64,000 bases of DNA from an uncultured Prevotella sp. Its GTDB lineage: Bacteria > Bacteroidota > Bacteroidia > Bacteroidales > Bacteroidaceae. Below are positions 42,401 to 47,787 of the stretch, in pieces; the stretch's first letter is position 1, and each line of letters starts with the position of its first letter. The stretch covers positions 1-64,000 of the forward strand of contig USJX01000001.1 of assembly GCA_900555035.1 (NCBI GenBank), written 5' to 3'. Under the pieces are notes generated by a model. The model saw nothing but the letters and a program-made list of their open reading frames with translations, was not told the DNA's origin and searched no databases. A program made the translations under genes and the position numbers.

Positions 42401-45196
42401 GAGAGTAGTCATGTAGCTGAGGTGCAAGACCTCTGGAATGCTACGAATGCGGCTACAAAGAAGATTCTCCGTGATGGCTATAAGGCTGGCATGATGAGCA
42501 AAGATACTTATCTGTATGTGCGAGATATGTATAGCCATTATATTCCTCTCCGTGGATGGGATGGCACTACTGCCGACCAAGTATGGGACTATGTTGGTGG
42601 CGGCAATGGTGCGTTCAATCAGACCTTGAAGACGGCACACGGACGAACATCTATCGCTGACGACCCTATCGCCTACATCGAGAATATGGCAGAGAGTGGA
42701 ATCCTGCTGAACAACAAGAACTGGGTGAAGCAACACCTGATGCTCTTGGCTCAGAATCATCCTACCTCCCTGCTGACCCTGAGCAAGGCTTGGTACGTGA
42801 AGAGTACGGATGCCAACGGCAACGAAGAGTGGATTCCTGCTACACCTCAGATTACTTCTCAGATGAATAGTAATCAGGTGAAGGCTGCTATTGATGCTTT
42901 CGAGCAGAATATGGAGAAAATGGCTCAGACTGGCGATGCTACCCAGAAGAGAGACGGACTGAACATTGCCTATCCTCAGACTCATAGCGAGGAGAGAGAA
43001 CATGAGGTAAGAGTGATGAAGGATGGCGAGGAGTATGTTATCTATGTGAATGGAGACCCGCAGTTGGCTCAGGCGATGAACAATACCAGAGCACACCTAG
43101 TAAGAGAGATTCAGAGCGGAAAACTGGATAAGGCTGCTGCTTGGTTGGGAAGAAAGATGGCTGCTGCCTACACCAGTCTTTCACCTCTCTTCATCCCTTC
43201 TAACTACTTCCGAGACCTGACCATGACGCTGGCATCTACCGCTATTCGTGAGGATGCTAAGTATAATTATCTGCTCAGAAAGAATCTGGTTACCTCTTGG
43301 AATCTCGGATTCATGCTGAGAGATTTTCAGAAAGGCAAGTTGAGAGATAAGGTAAATAACGGAAACGCAACACCAAAGGAACAGATGTTCTATGACTTCA
43401 TGATGAATGGTGGCGAGACTGGCTTTGTCTCTTCGCTTGATGTGGAAGACTTGAAGAAGAAATTCAAGAATGACTTGAAGGATTTGGATAAATGGAAGGC
43501 GAACCCTGTTAAGGTAGGGCACACCATCATGGATATTATCGAGTTCCTGAACAGAATGATTGAGGATAGTAACCGATTTGCAGTTTACATGACCTCTATT
43601 CAGTATGGACGTTCCATTGATGAGGCTGTGAATGATGCCAAGGACGTAACCTTGAACTTCAACCGTAAGGGTACTGGAGAACATAGCTGGCAGACTATTA
43701 GAAATCTCTATCTATTCATCAACCCAGCAGTACAGAGTTTGCAGACCTTGGGTGCGCTTGCCAAGCATCATCCTTTCAAATTCACGGCAGTAACTGCATT
43801 GTGGATAGCGAGCGGTGTGCTGGTTCCTATCGTTAATGCAGCCTTGATGAAGATGGCTGCTGCCTTTTTTGGTGGCGATGGTGATGATGATAAGGATTGG
43901 TACAAAGATATATCTAAGAAGTACTGGCAGTTCTCTAAGTGGGATAGACGAAACAACTTTATTATGTGGGTTCCTACTACCCATGAGTTCGTGAAGATTC
44001 CTCTTGCTCAGGAGTTCCGTGCTTTCTATGGCTTGGGCGATATGATTGCATCCAAGATGATGGGTGGCGAATTGGCTGAGGAGAGTTGGGAAGACTATGG
44101 TTGGGATTTGCTCGGTCAGGTAGTGGATATGCTTCCGCTCGACCCAACTGGATATGATGGTAATATTGCGGTCAGTCTGATGCCTAATGCTATTCGCCCA
44201 GTCTTCGAGTTGGCTTTCAATGTTGACTTTACTGGCAAGCCATTATTCAAGGAGACAGAGTACAACAAGTATGACCCTAACTTTACCAAGGCATACGTGG
44301 GTACTCCTGATTGGTTGGTTCGTGCATCAAGGATGATGAACTCAATCGGAAATGACTATCCTGATGTGCAGCAGAACAAATGGGATGCTTTGGGTAACCC
44401 AAGATATAACCTGAATAACCCTGCTGTGGTTGACCATGTATTGTCTTCTTATCTCGGTGGTGCATACACCATGGGCAGTCAGGTTCTCGGTTTGCTTACC
44501 AAGTCACTCAACGACCCAAAGGAAATCAAGGTGGCTGATATTCCATTATTCAGCAAGTTCGTCAGCAATCCCGATGATAGACCAGTTACTAAGAAACAAG
44601 GTGATGAGTTCTGGGATATGAAGGAGAACCACGACCGTGCAGCCAATACCCTGAGCAAGTTGAAGAAACAAGCTAAGGTGGATGGAGATTACTCTATGCT
44701 GGAACGTTTCTATGACTCTGAGGAGTATAAGCAGTACAAGCAGGATGATGTGAAGGTGAAGAAGTATGAGGAAGACAAGAAGAAGGAACGTGCTGAGGAG
44801 AGTGGGGAGGAGTATAGACCTCACAAGTTGAATGCCGATGATATATACAAGGCTCACGCTACTCCAAAGGATGATTTCGAGGACTTGAAGCTGAAACAAC
44901 TCTACACTAAGTTGAACGGATTCAAGACTTCCTATGACCTCTTGGTTGATACGGCTCCTAGTCAGAGCGATGGCTACTACAACACCAACAAGGCTGCCAT
45001 TGATGCCATTGACGAGATTGCTCTTGATAAGCAGGAGATTTCCGAGTTGAAGAAAGGTTTCTTGAATGATGGCAAGGATGCCTACAACGCTGAGGACATG
45101 AAACGGATTCGTGAACTGAGAAAGAAGATTCTTGCCGTGCTGGAGAAGGCTAACAAGGTAGTTGTGTCTAACCAGAAGGCGAAGACTGAGAAGTAA
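27446..45196 (+). CDS. Giant polyvalent protein (5,916 residues), probably virion-borne and ejected
   Basis: The N-terminus has two ~40-residue repeats with LYKNLKAHNYDVPDDYNKF / IYENLKAQNFDVPDTYERF. Residues ~390-610 include hydrophobic stretches. Long acidic regions with small beta modules run to ~1820. Recognisable modules follow: zincin-type peptidase (H1923EMTH), a WHLGVVPYAIQFN module (~2061-2281), InPase-like (~2497-2692), a TLAGVHNITEEKLRKALKLG module (2928-3434), ART-like (3435-3660), LPD23-like with HEIQH (H3822), C5 DNA methyltransferase (4016-4336, C4098), a second ART-like (4337-4707) and an LPD38-like C-terminus with hydrophobic segments near 5450. Eleven signatures [KRS]FS[LI][RKA], with F at 2061, 2282, 2497, 2693, 2928, 3435, 3661, 3943, 4016, 4337 and 4708, plus PFSAR at 1826, separate the modules. 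Polyvalent proteins of phages and conjugative elements enter the cell with the DNA and counter host defences; that is the likely role here. Confidence 0.85.
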   Translation: MAERPLYTLYKNLKAHNYDVPDDYNKFESALTRDGKSGADNRHAIYENLKAQNFDVPDTYERFYSALFEPRSKTSSRAKGGSVPMSAADRSRFLAVAQSVLNTSRQVKRASGNIRKTVERAKKFYANDGKVTIGFKNPLQNQNVQKNEFNYNSTTGKTGTYTTTDGVEFDNEYDASQHQNQLDKQGQQYMNAVNAGEIPSVFDVRDKNGNYDLQENINKNGTYLTEEGAQKQFDKKLADAYARKKEIESAIAEDHRLHGNPLLSYTASIGASNGRTAEQSDYSNKLATSLALVKQQIGAMEAVKQYPTSSWGEDALKALDNTAFTAKTWDFGLTDFATMGQMERIKTKMDNNIPLSGSDKMLLKSKLGADAAAALEDEKMGNIYRWTKIAGQSLPFMADFFLTGGYGGITKGISRGALKFAAKRGMGKVSAAILKNTGIVAGDVIGSYAMAGTEQALKTGADIMQRHLGNLYQDEKGDYKFGTFDDNGNLLHEGGESMGTALYKGLTSAMVENYTEKLFGHNYGIKKGAVNFMEKHGMNASAEFFKNIGKSGWYTNSKKWMEKFGINGFGEEVMEEEIAIPLHALLDGEGKVSDLLDARQQLDIIGGMAISVGSMYAMGAGSRPVKGIYNRAQYYRFRNKVNVADSDAQNLMGDNWADIKDKIDNATNEQMGSVLAGILRQRDTMTKEQINAAINYGVNLMKMRGYNIAKTAEMNAREITNEPTTPDEQHQADIDNAYSEGHDADDADKHDIQIQQEDQMKTLAAALGISEQQLSAMSDEELESLTGQDDKLDQAIYDYQLSSARYQGVVDDAQDKVDLAAHQAEQRVDMYTDQSRGSVRNATIKASGGLEDYGVYIISGNIATNEDGSIDVSNSDDMILYYDPTTNSVEHADAKMFSELGEELPADDVKAQAVADAKENAIKEVAGIIDGTVEVGSQFNVTDTDGTEHTYEVLADYGDGTAAISIDGNVVENPYQLADLQQMKDLEDQKRLEAAKAQREQLENERAAQQNHETEEIQPSFDFNQILNDDGNVVLVDVLDKDGNTKYPDSRLFLIRDTGAKAKVVELKSDGSLVPHAVSKKNVSIITSMSLDEYKQAMAESSMIEDNSGEESDEDSQLENLGFPKGSEIWMSGDGFGRPKENTLSRVVGIDEQGSIVLEDKDGKKWSASFDYINNHRELPPLDENTNIVNEENNQSESNADENTPAPEQTPDITLEDGTIVPMLEDGNPDFSKMTAEQTAELYDNQFGEDAESVISSWVSDAKKALDKASNMTVKGKTFVEQKAAKDAKEKAIADAQAAYDSAIAIRDAYNERQLANVEDTSEGRRNLIEKARRKFARLKSAVKDDAEAVSQLYRDTIGSLLHRLYDGTGIDVTDTTPLTAEEYVASNLGAHSLNYEGTETSKGVKQETGLSREDFAKTQLLAADGKGTTIDALVHILWENRPSNLESLGTQDIRNALLSVITSGFKASEARNYIENLRIAQAENILEEQKKAADNAAFAEEQKAKQEEEDKKAEENADEKTHSESFNKIVDLAKNLEEILDNPDNVKEIDKITHEIDELLETLSDEEFKDVSDALLNIDEDLEYLTADEYERREGVEESKKAKAYNESLQQAIKRIAPYADALKAAVNSGDKKAIAKAQKELTDAMLASNLGHGYLSGQLEYAKSAKKKDESYSERRALVKPLTDAINAIESALDSALAEAGLEGVHVDFTEGGHGWIYADKGSAWSSRLKALDNDYRNVSQYETQNPISVLPQVTIDNVEKVAGIIKSRIEEGERYNSDEYNDEDEQTKFPDKLKEGSETIEVPEDATDDAPLGEQREQTDLPFSARDNGTQQTTSERAADVEKNKVDDLKVVDTIVGKQTRKAFERLAKMMGANIQWQYSDKLGNGWIQETKDSDGNVHRTIFITLDSSITEGAQFIFGHEMTHQIKNLNPAAYNELTQLVLDTYGSDAFDKAVDETMKRYSDAGFSGRARDYYAEEVVADAVGEMIRDLNLAHTLAMKMSHPLLASIHEILQKIKMAFFGTDYSDVTKNIIRSIEQAYVKTANGQVTNSETGEDVSFSLRQKPEPKKKGIGYKVFVLKDGKLYPPMVANPNGAATPVGVWLDADAAPIAGESKTGRPQVKQGGKGTQGGSGKLAYRPGWHLGVVPYAIQFNRKDAEGNKTLFPKNFVFAEVEYAADVDYQEEARQEGINPSGKYQHSLAGLKHLPTDGYYMYRTNPNPETDPWVITGAMKVNRILTRAEQAELVKNAGREPQQIQEGDIVTDDVVNSINQEIADAPKFSLKSKPVRFEAGKKLSDEEKKEVLSTLKDAYKVNGVPYHIEETAGGKEKKVYEPTADSYVVSDITNRPLRYYITLPDGRVAHPTEVYPNISDNEVKSSATKQGLLEEEVDQIVSAAIDNLKNVADKTKAVEVLIELQNLPHETHDVGYGLNHARSYNYKTGIFTSSAAQAIDYVVRRMRRKEDVPAEIPAALKKAVADSYGMVDNLIDGMRTTKFSLRLKSAIEETETNPSDAQKESGNYKKGHIKFGGYDYTIENPKGSTRSGKDADGKEWKVTMHDTYGYIRGKFGKDGDHLDMFINDKADLDNWNGDVFVVDQVNPDGSFDEHKVMYGYDSMDDAKKSYLANYSDGWQGLGNITGVSKVEFDKWLDTSNRKLKPFADYAKVKFSQAQSVNNEEPKTFEEFLNHPSLKFSIKNEEQRRAAEDAYEYASKLRPNKYAQYALVDMSNPSNSPEYYEKKVLADRWRRFYNKAVHNELDNVYKDAWGNYKLFDLDRPFADQVNEVKGDVPSEFNTPDVVANKNADNESGAEYHEYNQGGLSSVTYKDRYKAFKQREANREKTAGLRKERKEVEDSYNSKSKERIEYNKQLMKEYMDKHGLSSENDIPYDVWDDLRSKSFEKYQDELDSLFNKYKDLDRQIKAVAEPRFSLKDEKTLAGVHNITEEKLRKALKLGGFANPSLAVIDTNKTGHDNFGEISFIAPSALLDKRTGNTAGTWITDAYTQRYPSVERKMSEKGSQKFRDWVDSLEYPSEAKAEIKRQAEDALSNNNAPAWELMYLKENGIDIKEYDSRIDYHWKEIISDHPTAEDILNSMKTDPELNEKVTSLAKHAIIHPTWEKVSLEVRRKIYNETGVKTSPINPQVRKQTREIFERDYAPSLLNKNGTPKKSDVKKVVEQMVKEHNDTKKYDFYLSKVKASNYVNKNGLYDDYIRWQENKLDEFGTKNRIFRGYTRDGSRKYVPETLENVSKVMREEADGQTNGSEYTSFGSFIAKLASRVDYTDEMRANKDKLSSNKDKEEFYEKWNEVYYELSKFLYNDVFYGEQRLHDIVLQSDPKKYAKKEYGITLTPTFMKKLDALKNAVQTELKSAYFETKYNRPLRLNEFAAAVVPDNLGEDVRKGIEDAGLPMYEYDPNKEGDRSRAFNEAINSSDNIRFSLKAEKEKIVADAKANGTYMTAPNGEKTKLDAEQWATVRTTNFKNWFGDWENDPDNASKVVDENGEPMVMYHYTDESFTIFGKDKEVGKNTFGNATNASYAATTTIGHWFTSNKKQPEYIGKPMACFLNIVEPFDGYTLEGLADYLNNYISDEDFNSYEEDYENVAPIIEAGNNFREEQIRYGYDGVVIDDEEFGGTSYVAFNANQIKSAENNNGDFSADNNDIRFSLAGERGAAAADKAEERTFRMDNLSVARKMEEEKKDAKEIKIATGWERGADGKWRYEMPDAKIKLGQKVTDNIYGEDGKVIWYDNERTNPIGTLKDLLDAPELFKAYPELKNIKVAILNANQYRGAYSEEDKTIFTNITNFDSDFNGDRYLSKDVERNLVHEIQHIIQTIEGFGKGGNSGSVRGEIKKKFDEVTKQIRQLKSEGKNEEAKALIEKNKALYNANVNENDDYKNYLSLAGEVEARNVSARLNMTPEERRKTLAESTEDVARKDQIFLGVGDVSFSLRDMADGKESGAADMADDLKSLNTPDEVDDAIKTAIDDMPSGWNMANKKMIHIAQALGENRKAEIAGEEPKFSLKDGSLIKAGTYFSGGGLVEEGLKGIIDPVVAVEYDEKISGVYRNNFGQHIVTADVRDVDPKELVKQIDGEVEYFHASPVCKNYSQAKSNHAEVELDKETAASTAEFINAIKPKVVTIENVKGYKDSDAMKTITDALDANGYTWDADVYNAADYGGYTNRERLIVRAVRDGKLPEKPKKMARKSGWYEAVADIIPTLTEKKNGVANWMDVRLKDDGIDWRNIDKPLYVMGSAYADGKVPHAFADELLPTLRTKSGDVIVMPDGKVYRAMGRVLARVSGVSDDYKMPFSENLSHTIIGNGIPTQLTEHVIAPLLTGSDPKFSIRTYHGTGAKFDKFDLSHALEGEGSESFGHGVYVTNSKEIGGEYAKRGKENKISEWLSNDKNIPNKYRNNENVLDDYKHIAREIAYGKSLDELKAEAERSYKVETDNIKQKINAWEHGEENPRSYEIYFYQNDLEDTPENREKYRKETIDGYKEDLQLYDNMINAVRGMKEEDFANVPSGFRYDVDIPDDNGSNYLDWEGTIPDSLDKQKVADDAYKLVSDNQGFNDFKATPLNDFIAHTLKTYVNTTDVAGRVEKLKSDIKDVIENYVADDDVLALNEYLKDATPDDVLATIWYNDLVRDIKDADLGEELYRKLSTYVGDNAASQILSDNGLVGIKYPAGMIHGGAKEGDYNYVIFDENNANIVGNTRFSLRYDKFEHELNQWKKDNNLPKDAQRPTIPQRNAGESAVDFLRRVDEYRKQMALWKTAPTYEQHLLNDDTALGEFNRELQRGSVLKRIAFQDSMLAIRKAQEAIMKEVGVDRLNMAEDAYTAENRSHGKGKNEFEEYNNEFLQPLRKAYHQMKKILGDSYDNVRIYMMAKHGLERDAQMAFKKSLDADFKDVAQRSAAYRAYKGDMNRITNDSDLEFGRVDFNTWRQRDNALRTKYSPSYMDYRYDENGIAYDYSGLSALFGGSDFEEAAHKLVRDIESSHVAEVQDLWNATNAATKKILRDGYKAGMMSKDTYLYVRDMYSHYIPLRGWDGTTADQVWDYVGGGNGAFNQTLKTAHGRTSIADDPIAYIENMAESGILLNNKNWVKQHLMLLAQNHPTSLLTLSKAWYVKSTDANGNEEWIPATPQITSQMNSNQVKAAIDAFEQNMEKMAQTGDATQKRDGLNIAYPQTHSEEREHEVRVMKDGEEYVIYVNGDPQLAQAMNNTRAHLVREIQSGKLDKAAAWLGRKMAAAYTSLSPLFIPSNYFRDLTMTLASTAIREDAKYNYLLRKNLVTSWNLGFMLRDFQKGKLRDKVNNGNATPKEQMFYDFMMNGGETGFVSSLDVEDLKKKFKNDLKDLDKWKANPVKVGHTIMDIIEFLNRMIEDSNRFAVYMTSIQYGRSIDEAVNDAKDVTLNFNRKGTGEHSWQTIRNLYLFINPAVQSLQTLGALAKHHPFKFTAVTALWIASGVLVPIVNAALMKMAAAFFGGDGDDDKDWYKDISKKYWQFSKWDRRNNFIMWVPTTHEFVKIPLAQEFRAFYGLGDMIASKMMGGELAEESWEDYGWDLLGQVVDMLPLDPTGYDGNIAVSLMPNAIRPVFELAFNVDFTGKPLFKETEYNKYDPNFTKAYVGTPDWLVRASRMMNSIGNDYPDVQQNKWDALGNPRYNLNNPAVVDHVLSSYLGGAYTMGSQVLGLLTKSLNDPKEIKVADIPLFSKFVSNPDDRPVTKKQGDEFWDMKENHDRAANTLSKLKKQAKVDGDYSMLERFYDSEEYKQYKQDDVKVKKYEEDKKKERAEESGEEYRPHKLNADDIYKAHATPKDDFEDLKLKQLYTKLNGFKTSYDLLVDTAPSQSDGYYNTNKAAIDAIDEIALDKQEISELKKGFLNDGKDAYNAEDMKRIRELRKKILAVLEKANKVVVSNQKAKTEK
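32921..33625 (+). other. Module of the giant protein: zincin-like metallopeptidase 1
   Basis: Residues 1826-2060. GHEMTHQIKNLNP gives the zinc-binding HExxH (H1923, E1924, H1927), and the downstream YAEEVVADAVGEM supplies the third ligand glutamate of the gluzincin-like MPTase-PolyVal type. The module is bounded by PFSAR and SFSLR. Confidence 0.75.
34934..35521 (+). other. Module of the giant protein: inorganic-pyrophosphatase-like (InPase) domain
   Basis: Residues 2497-2692. GNYKKGHIKFGGYDYTIENP, MHDTYGYIRG and DGDHLDMFI, then VFVVDQVNPDGSFDEHKVM, match the InPase domain described in polyvalent proteins. The acidic D-x-D residues expected for metal binding are present. Confidence 0.78.
37748..38425 (+). 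other. Module of the giant protein: ADP-ribosyltransferase-like domain 1
   Basis: Residues 3435-3660. GEPMVMYHYTDESFTIF, then GHWFTSNKKQPEY, then YDGVVIDDEEFGGTSYVAFN and QIKSAENNNGDFS, the classical ART-PolyVal layout ending in NDIRFS. The H-Y-x-T, F-S/T-S and late acidic segments are the ART landmarks. Confidence 0.72.
38426..39271 (+). other. Module of the giant protein: LPD23-like region with second HExxH
   Basis: Residues 3661-3942. IKIATGWERGADGKWRYE is the LPD23-type signature. LVHEIQHIIQTIEGFGKGGN holds HEIQH (H3822, E3823, H3826), and LSLAGEVEARNVSAR may supply the third zinc ligand. A second peptidase-like domain. Confidence 0.7.
39491..40453 (+). other. Module of the giant protein: C5 cytosine DNA methyltransferase
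   Basis: Residues 4016-4336. Motif I AGTYFSGGGLVEEGL, the catalytic motif IV as SPVCKNYSQAK (C4098), motif VI IENVKGY, motif VIII NRERLIVRA, and motif X IIGNGIPTQLTEHVIAPLL occur in normal order and spacing, so it looks like a complete enzyme inside the polyprotein. Confidence 0.85.
40454..41566 (+). other. Module of the giant protein: ADP-ribosyltransferase-like domain 2
   Basis: Residues 4337-4707. TYHGTGAKFDKFDLSHALEG, FGHGVYVTNSKEIGGEYAKR and, far downstream, GIKYPAGMIHGGAKEGDYNY with VIFDENNANIVGNTRFS, the ART-PolyVal pattern, with a ~250-residue helical insertion between the halves. Confidence 0.7.
41567..45193 (+). other. Module of the giant protein: LPD38-like C-terminal region
   Basis: Residues 4708-5916. 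Long helical sequence with DSYDNVRIYMMAKHGLERDA, LSPLFIPSNYFRDLTMTLAS and YLFINPAVQSLQTLGALAKH, and a hydrophobic segment near 5450 (TALWIASGVLVPIVNAALMK). This type of region ends many polyvalent proteins and is thought to engage the virion or membrane. Confidence 0.6.
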
Positions 45197-45208
45197 TACA
45201 TATATGAC

Positions 45209-45241
45209 TATCCCCTGAAAGTGCTAGGCTTTCGGGGGATA
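45209..45241 (+). terminator. Hairpin after the giant gene
   Basis: TATCCCCTGAAAG (45209-45221) pairs with CTTTCGGGGGATA (45229-45241) around a 7-base loop. The T-tract is weak. Confidence 0.65.
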
Positions 45242-45362
45242 ACTGCTTTCAATCTGAAACTTTTTGCCTCTTTTTCTTGTGTAAATCTATCAATCTGTAA
45301 TTTTTTTATAAAGTTTAACTATTAAAATAGTTTTAAAATATTGATGTCTCATAATTTCTTAT

Positions 45363-45370
45363 TATTTTTG
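45363..45370 (+). promoter_or_regulatory. -7 box before the small membrane protein gene
   Basis: TATTTTTG followed by CAGC. It places transcription start downstream of the ATG at 45341, so the usable start of the next gene must be 45452. No TTAACGGATAAA box lies at the 23-base distance here. Confidence 0.55.
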
Positions 45371-45451
45371 CAGCAACTAAGAACATCTGAATATCAGATA
45401 TTTGAATCAACAAAAAGAATACTAAATCATATAAACTTAAAAAGAAGGCTT

Positions 45452-45934
45452 ATGAAACAAGAAGAAGATGAAGACGAACGGGTCAGGAATTTGTTTAGAG
45501 AGATAACTAAGTTACTTCCTGAACGCAGAAAGATTAAGACGGATTTGCTTTATTTCAAGTATGCTCCTATACTCGTCATGCTTATGCGATGGTATGGTGT
45601 TTCTCAGTTCTATGACAACAAAATGGAGATAACGCTGTTGTATGAAGATAATGAGGAACCAGTATGGTTCTTCTACTTCATCACTTACATTCTTTACCCG
45701 ATTTCTATTTGGAAAGGTCAGGTTCTGCACAGATTGTGCGTGGAGTGGAGAATACCGCTCTTATATGCAGCAGGAATCAACGTAATACACATTATGTTCG
45801 GCTCTATCGTTATCACAAACAATATGTACTATTGTGATATGTTCCTGATTACACTCATTTTAATTTTATATGCTTATGTCGCAATTAGTAAATTACAGCA
45901 TCATCGAAGCTGGACTTCGTGCTCTCGCAGATAA
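45452..45934 (+). CDS. Phage membrane protein, unknown (holin not excluded)
   Basis: 160 residues from the ATG at 45452 (see the -7 box at 45363). Acidic N-terminus, then about three hydrophobic segments (WFFYFITYILYPISIW, IPLLYAAGINVIHIMFGSIV, MYYCDMFLITLILILYAYV). Size and topology could suit a holin, but there is no lysis gene beside it. The end overlaps the next gene by ~60 bases. Confidence 0.6.
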   Translation: MKQEEDEDERVRNLFREITKLLPERRKIKTDLLYFKYAPILVMLMRWYGVSQFYDNKMEITLLYEDNEEPVWFFYFITYILYPISIWKGQVLHRLCVEWRIPLLYAAGINVIHIMFGSIVITNNMYYCDMFLITLILILYAYVAISKLQHHRSWTSCSRR

Positions 45935-46247
45935 GGCACACGAATCAGCTGTAGCCCAAGCGGAAGGAAAACCTATCCCTTGTGGTCTTTCGGAGAACGA
46001 TATGGAACTGGTGGCACTCCTTACTGCCATGATGAATGATACTCAAGCCAACAAGGGCTGGTGTGCTAATGAAATGGGCAAATCTATCTCGTCATTTGAA
46101 AAGTATGTTCACGATGGCAAGATACCCGAAGGCATCCATGACCAGTTCGGGCATGAGAAGAAGTGGAATAAGTCGCTTATCCGATACTTTGCCAATAAGA
46201 AGGCATTCTTCCACAAGTTATCACGAAAGTATGGCATAAACCTCTAG
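45876..46247 (+). CDS. Hypothetical phage protein
   Basis: About 123 residues from the ATG at 45876 (45870 also possible). Helical, with ENDMELVALLTAMMNDTQAN and GWCANEMGKSISSFEKYVHD, which resembles a winged or HTH-like DNA-binding segment (ANEMGKSISSFEKYV). Basic C-terminus. It overlaps the preceding membrane-protein gene. Role unknown. Confidence 0.6.
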   Translation: MSQLVNYSIIEAGLRALADKAHESAVAQAEGKPIPCGLSENDMELVALLTAMMNDTQANKGWCANEMGKSISSFEKYVHDGKIPEGIHDQFGHEKKWNKSLIRYFANKKAFFHKLSRKYGINL

Positions 46248-46270
46248 GAGTAGCTACACATTATATATAT

Positions 46271-46294
46271 AGGAGAGACCAAATCGCCTCTCCT
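46271..46294 (+). terminator. Weak hairpin terminator
   Basis: AGGAGAG (46271-46277) / CTCTCCT (46288-46294) with a 10-base loop, 24 bases after the stop at 46247. Confidence 0.5.
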
Positions 46295-46354
46295 GTATAT
46301 TTATGACCTTTTCCGTAACCATAAATCTTTGCTTATCAAACACTTATATAATCT

Positions 46355-46397
46355 TTTACGAGTTTATCAATCTCTATTCATATTATTCGTATCTTTG
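46355..46397 (+). promoter_or_regulatory. Probable phage promoter with degenerate box
   Basis: -7 box TATCTTTG (46390-46397). At exactly the 23-base spacing stands TTTACGAGTTTA (46355-46366), 7 of 12 identical to TTAACGGATAAA and keeping the ACG core. It drives the structural/accessory block from 46456. Confidence 0.55.
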
Positions 46398-46455
46398 TGC
46401 TCGTAACGTTACGTAGTATTAATCAATTAATGTTTAACAAAAGATTCAGGATAAT

Positions 46456-47400
46456 ATGGAAAGTAAAACGTATGTATTCGGAAATGAAGGCTCCACATCC
46501 AATAATGGGATGCTCGGTCTTCTTGCGCCTCTGCTCCAGAAGCAGGGTGTTGACCCAAATGTCCTCCTTGCCATGAAGGGAAACAATGGTTTCGGTGGCG
46601 AAGGTGGATGGTTTATGTGGGTAATATTCCTTTTCTTCCTCATGGGTTGGGGAGGTAACGGCTGGGGAGGTTTCGGCAATAATGGTCGTGGTGGTCTCGC
46701 CAACGAGATTAATAATGACTATGGTCGTGGTCTTCTGATGGATGCCATCGGTGGTAACCGAAATGCACTCAGCAATTTGGCTACCCAGTTGAACTGCACC
46801 GAAGGTCAGATTCAGAGTGCCATTTCTGCATTGACCTCTCAGGTTCAGAGTGTAGGTAATCAGGTTGGTATGAGCGGTATGCAGACTATCAATGCTTTGC
46901 AGCAGGGTAACATGCAGATTGCTCAGCAGATTGCCAACTGCTGCTGCGAGAACCGCTTGGCTATCTGCCAGCAGACTGGAACCTTGCAGAATGCCATCAA
47001 CAACGTAGCTAATGGTCAGGAGCGTGGTTTCTCTAACGTAGCTTACGAGACTCAGAGACAGACTTGTGACTTGCACAACGCTATCAAGGATAGCACTCAG
47101 ACCATCGTTGACGGACAAAAGCAAGCTGAAATGAGAGAGTTACAGAACAAGATTGATGCTCTTCGTGAAGAGAACAGCACCTTCAAGTCTTCTGCTATGA
47201 CCTCTCAGATTGTGGGTCAGGCTGTGGCTCCTATCAATCAGGTATTGGCTGGCTTGCAGAAAGAGGTGGCTGGTATCAAGTGTAAGTTGCCTGAGACAGT
47301 GACAACTCCTTATAGCCCATTTACTGCGGTTCCTAACTGCGTGGCATATCAAGCAGGTTTGTATGGTTTGAATGCTGCTAACAACGGATTCTGGGGTTAA
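46456..47400 (+). CDS. Conserved phage protein with CCCENRLAICQQT motif
   Basis: 314 residues. One hydrophobic Gly/Trp-rich segment (about 50-80, FMWVIFLFFLMGWGGNGWGG) is followed by a long Gln/Asn-rich helical region with IANCCCENRLAICQQTG and YETQRQTCDLHNAI. A coil (MRELQNKIDALREEN) precedes the Pro/Tyr/Asn-rich end. This Cys-motif family is common in phages of gut bacteria, probably structural, with no assigned role. First gene of a rightward block of small proteins. Confidence 0.7.
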   Translation: MESKTYVFGNEGSTSNNGMLGLLAPLLQKQGVDPNVLLAMKGNNGFGGEGGWFMWVIFLFFLMGWGGNGWGGFGNNGRGGLANEINNDYGRGLLMDAIGGNRNALSNLATQLNCTEGQIQSAISALTSQVQSVGNQVGMSGMQTINALQQGNMQIAQQIANCCCENRLAICQQTGTLQNAINNVANGQERGFSNVAYETQRQTCDLHNAIKDSTQTIVDGQKQAEMRELQNKIDALREENSTFKSSAMTSQIVGQAVAPINQVLAGLQKEVAGIKCKLPETVTTPYSPFTAVPNCVAYQAGLYGLNAANNGFWG

Positions 47401-47415
47401 AGAAAGGAGGCTGCT

Positions 47416-47760
47416 ATGTTTTGGTTAAGACCATTTACATGGGTGAATCGTAATGGTTCGGCAGCTATCGCTTCTACTGGCGTGGTGGTGAACACCAACA
47501 ATGTTGTTTTCTCGTTCAAAAACCACGCTTTCTTGAATGCCAACTACAGAGGTACGATTTTCGTAAACCTGATGCAGGCTATTCCGACTGGAACGACTAC
47601 TACGCTGCCTATCCTTTTCGAGACCAACGGAAGTACTCAGGCTGTGACCAAGTATAATGGCGCACCATTGACGGTTGCAGACGTGCAGGGAACTGGTGTT
47701 TATCAGTTCTGGTTTGAGAGAGATACTAACACCCTACAGATGATGTCGGGTATTGTTTAA
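47416..47760 (+). CDS. Small beta-rich phage protein (possible head/tail decoration)
   Basis: 114 residues, mostly beta-strand pattern with Thr/Asn/Val (STGVVVNTNNVVFSFKNHAF, then GTIFVNLMQAIPTGTTTTLP). An AGGAGG-like site precedes the ATG at 47416, unusual for this phage. Likely a virion surface or fibre accessory protein; inference only. Confidence 0.6.
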   Translation: MFWLRPFTWVNRNGSAAIASTGVVVNTNNVVFSFKNHAFLNANYRGTIFVNLMQAIPTGTTTTLPILFETNGSTQAVTKYNGAPLTVADVQGTGVYQFWFERDTNTLQMMSGIV

Positions 47761-47787
47761 CAATAATAGATAATAGGAGATTATTTT

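Noticed and set aside
27446..45196. Assembly artefact or false open frame for the 17.7-kb ORF
   Set aside because: Continuous modules of known polyvalent types, consistent codon use and repeated linkers argue for a real gene.
45452..45934. Confident holin call
   Set aside because: Only size and hydrophobic segments fit; no lysin gene is adjacent, so it is left as membrane protein of unknown role.
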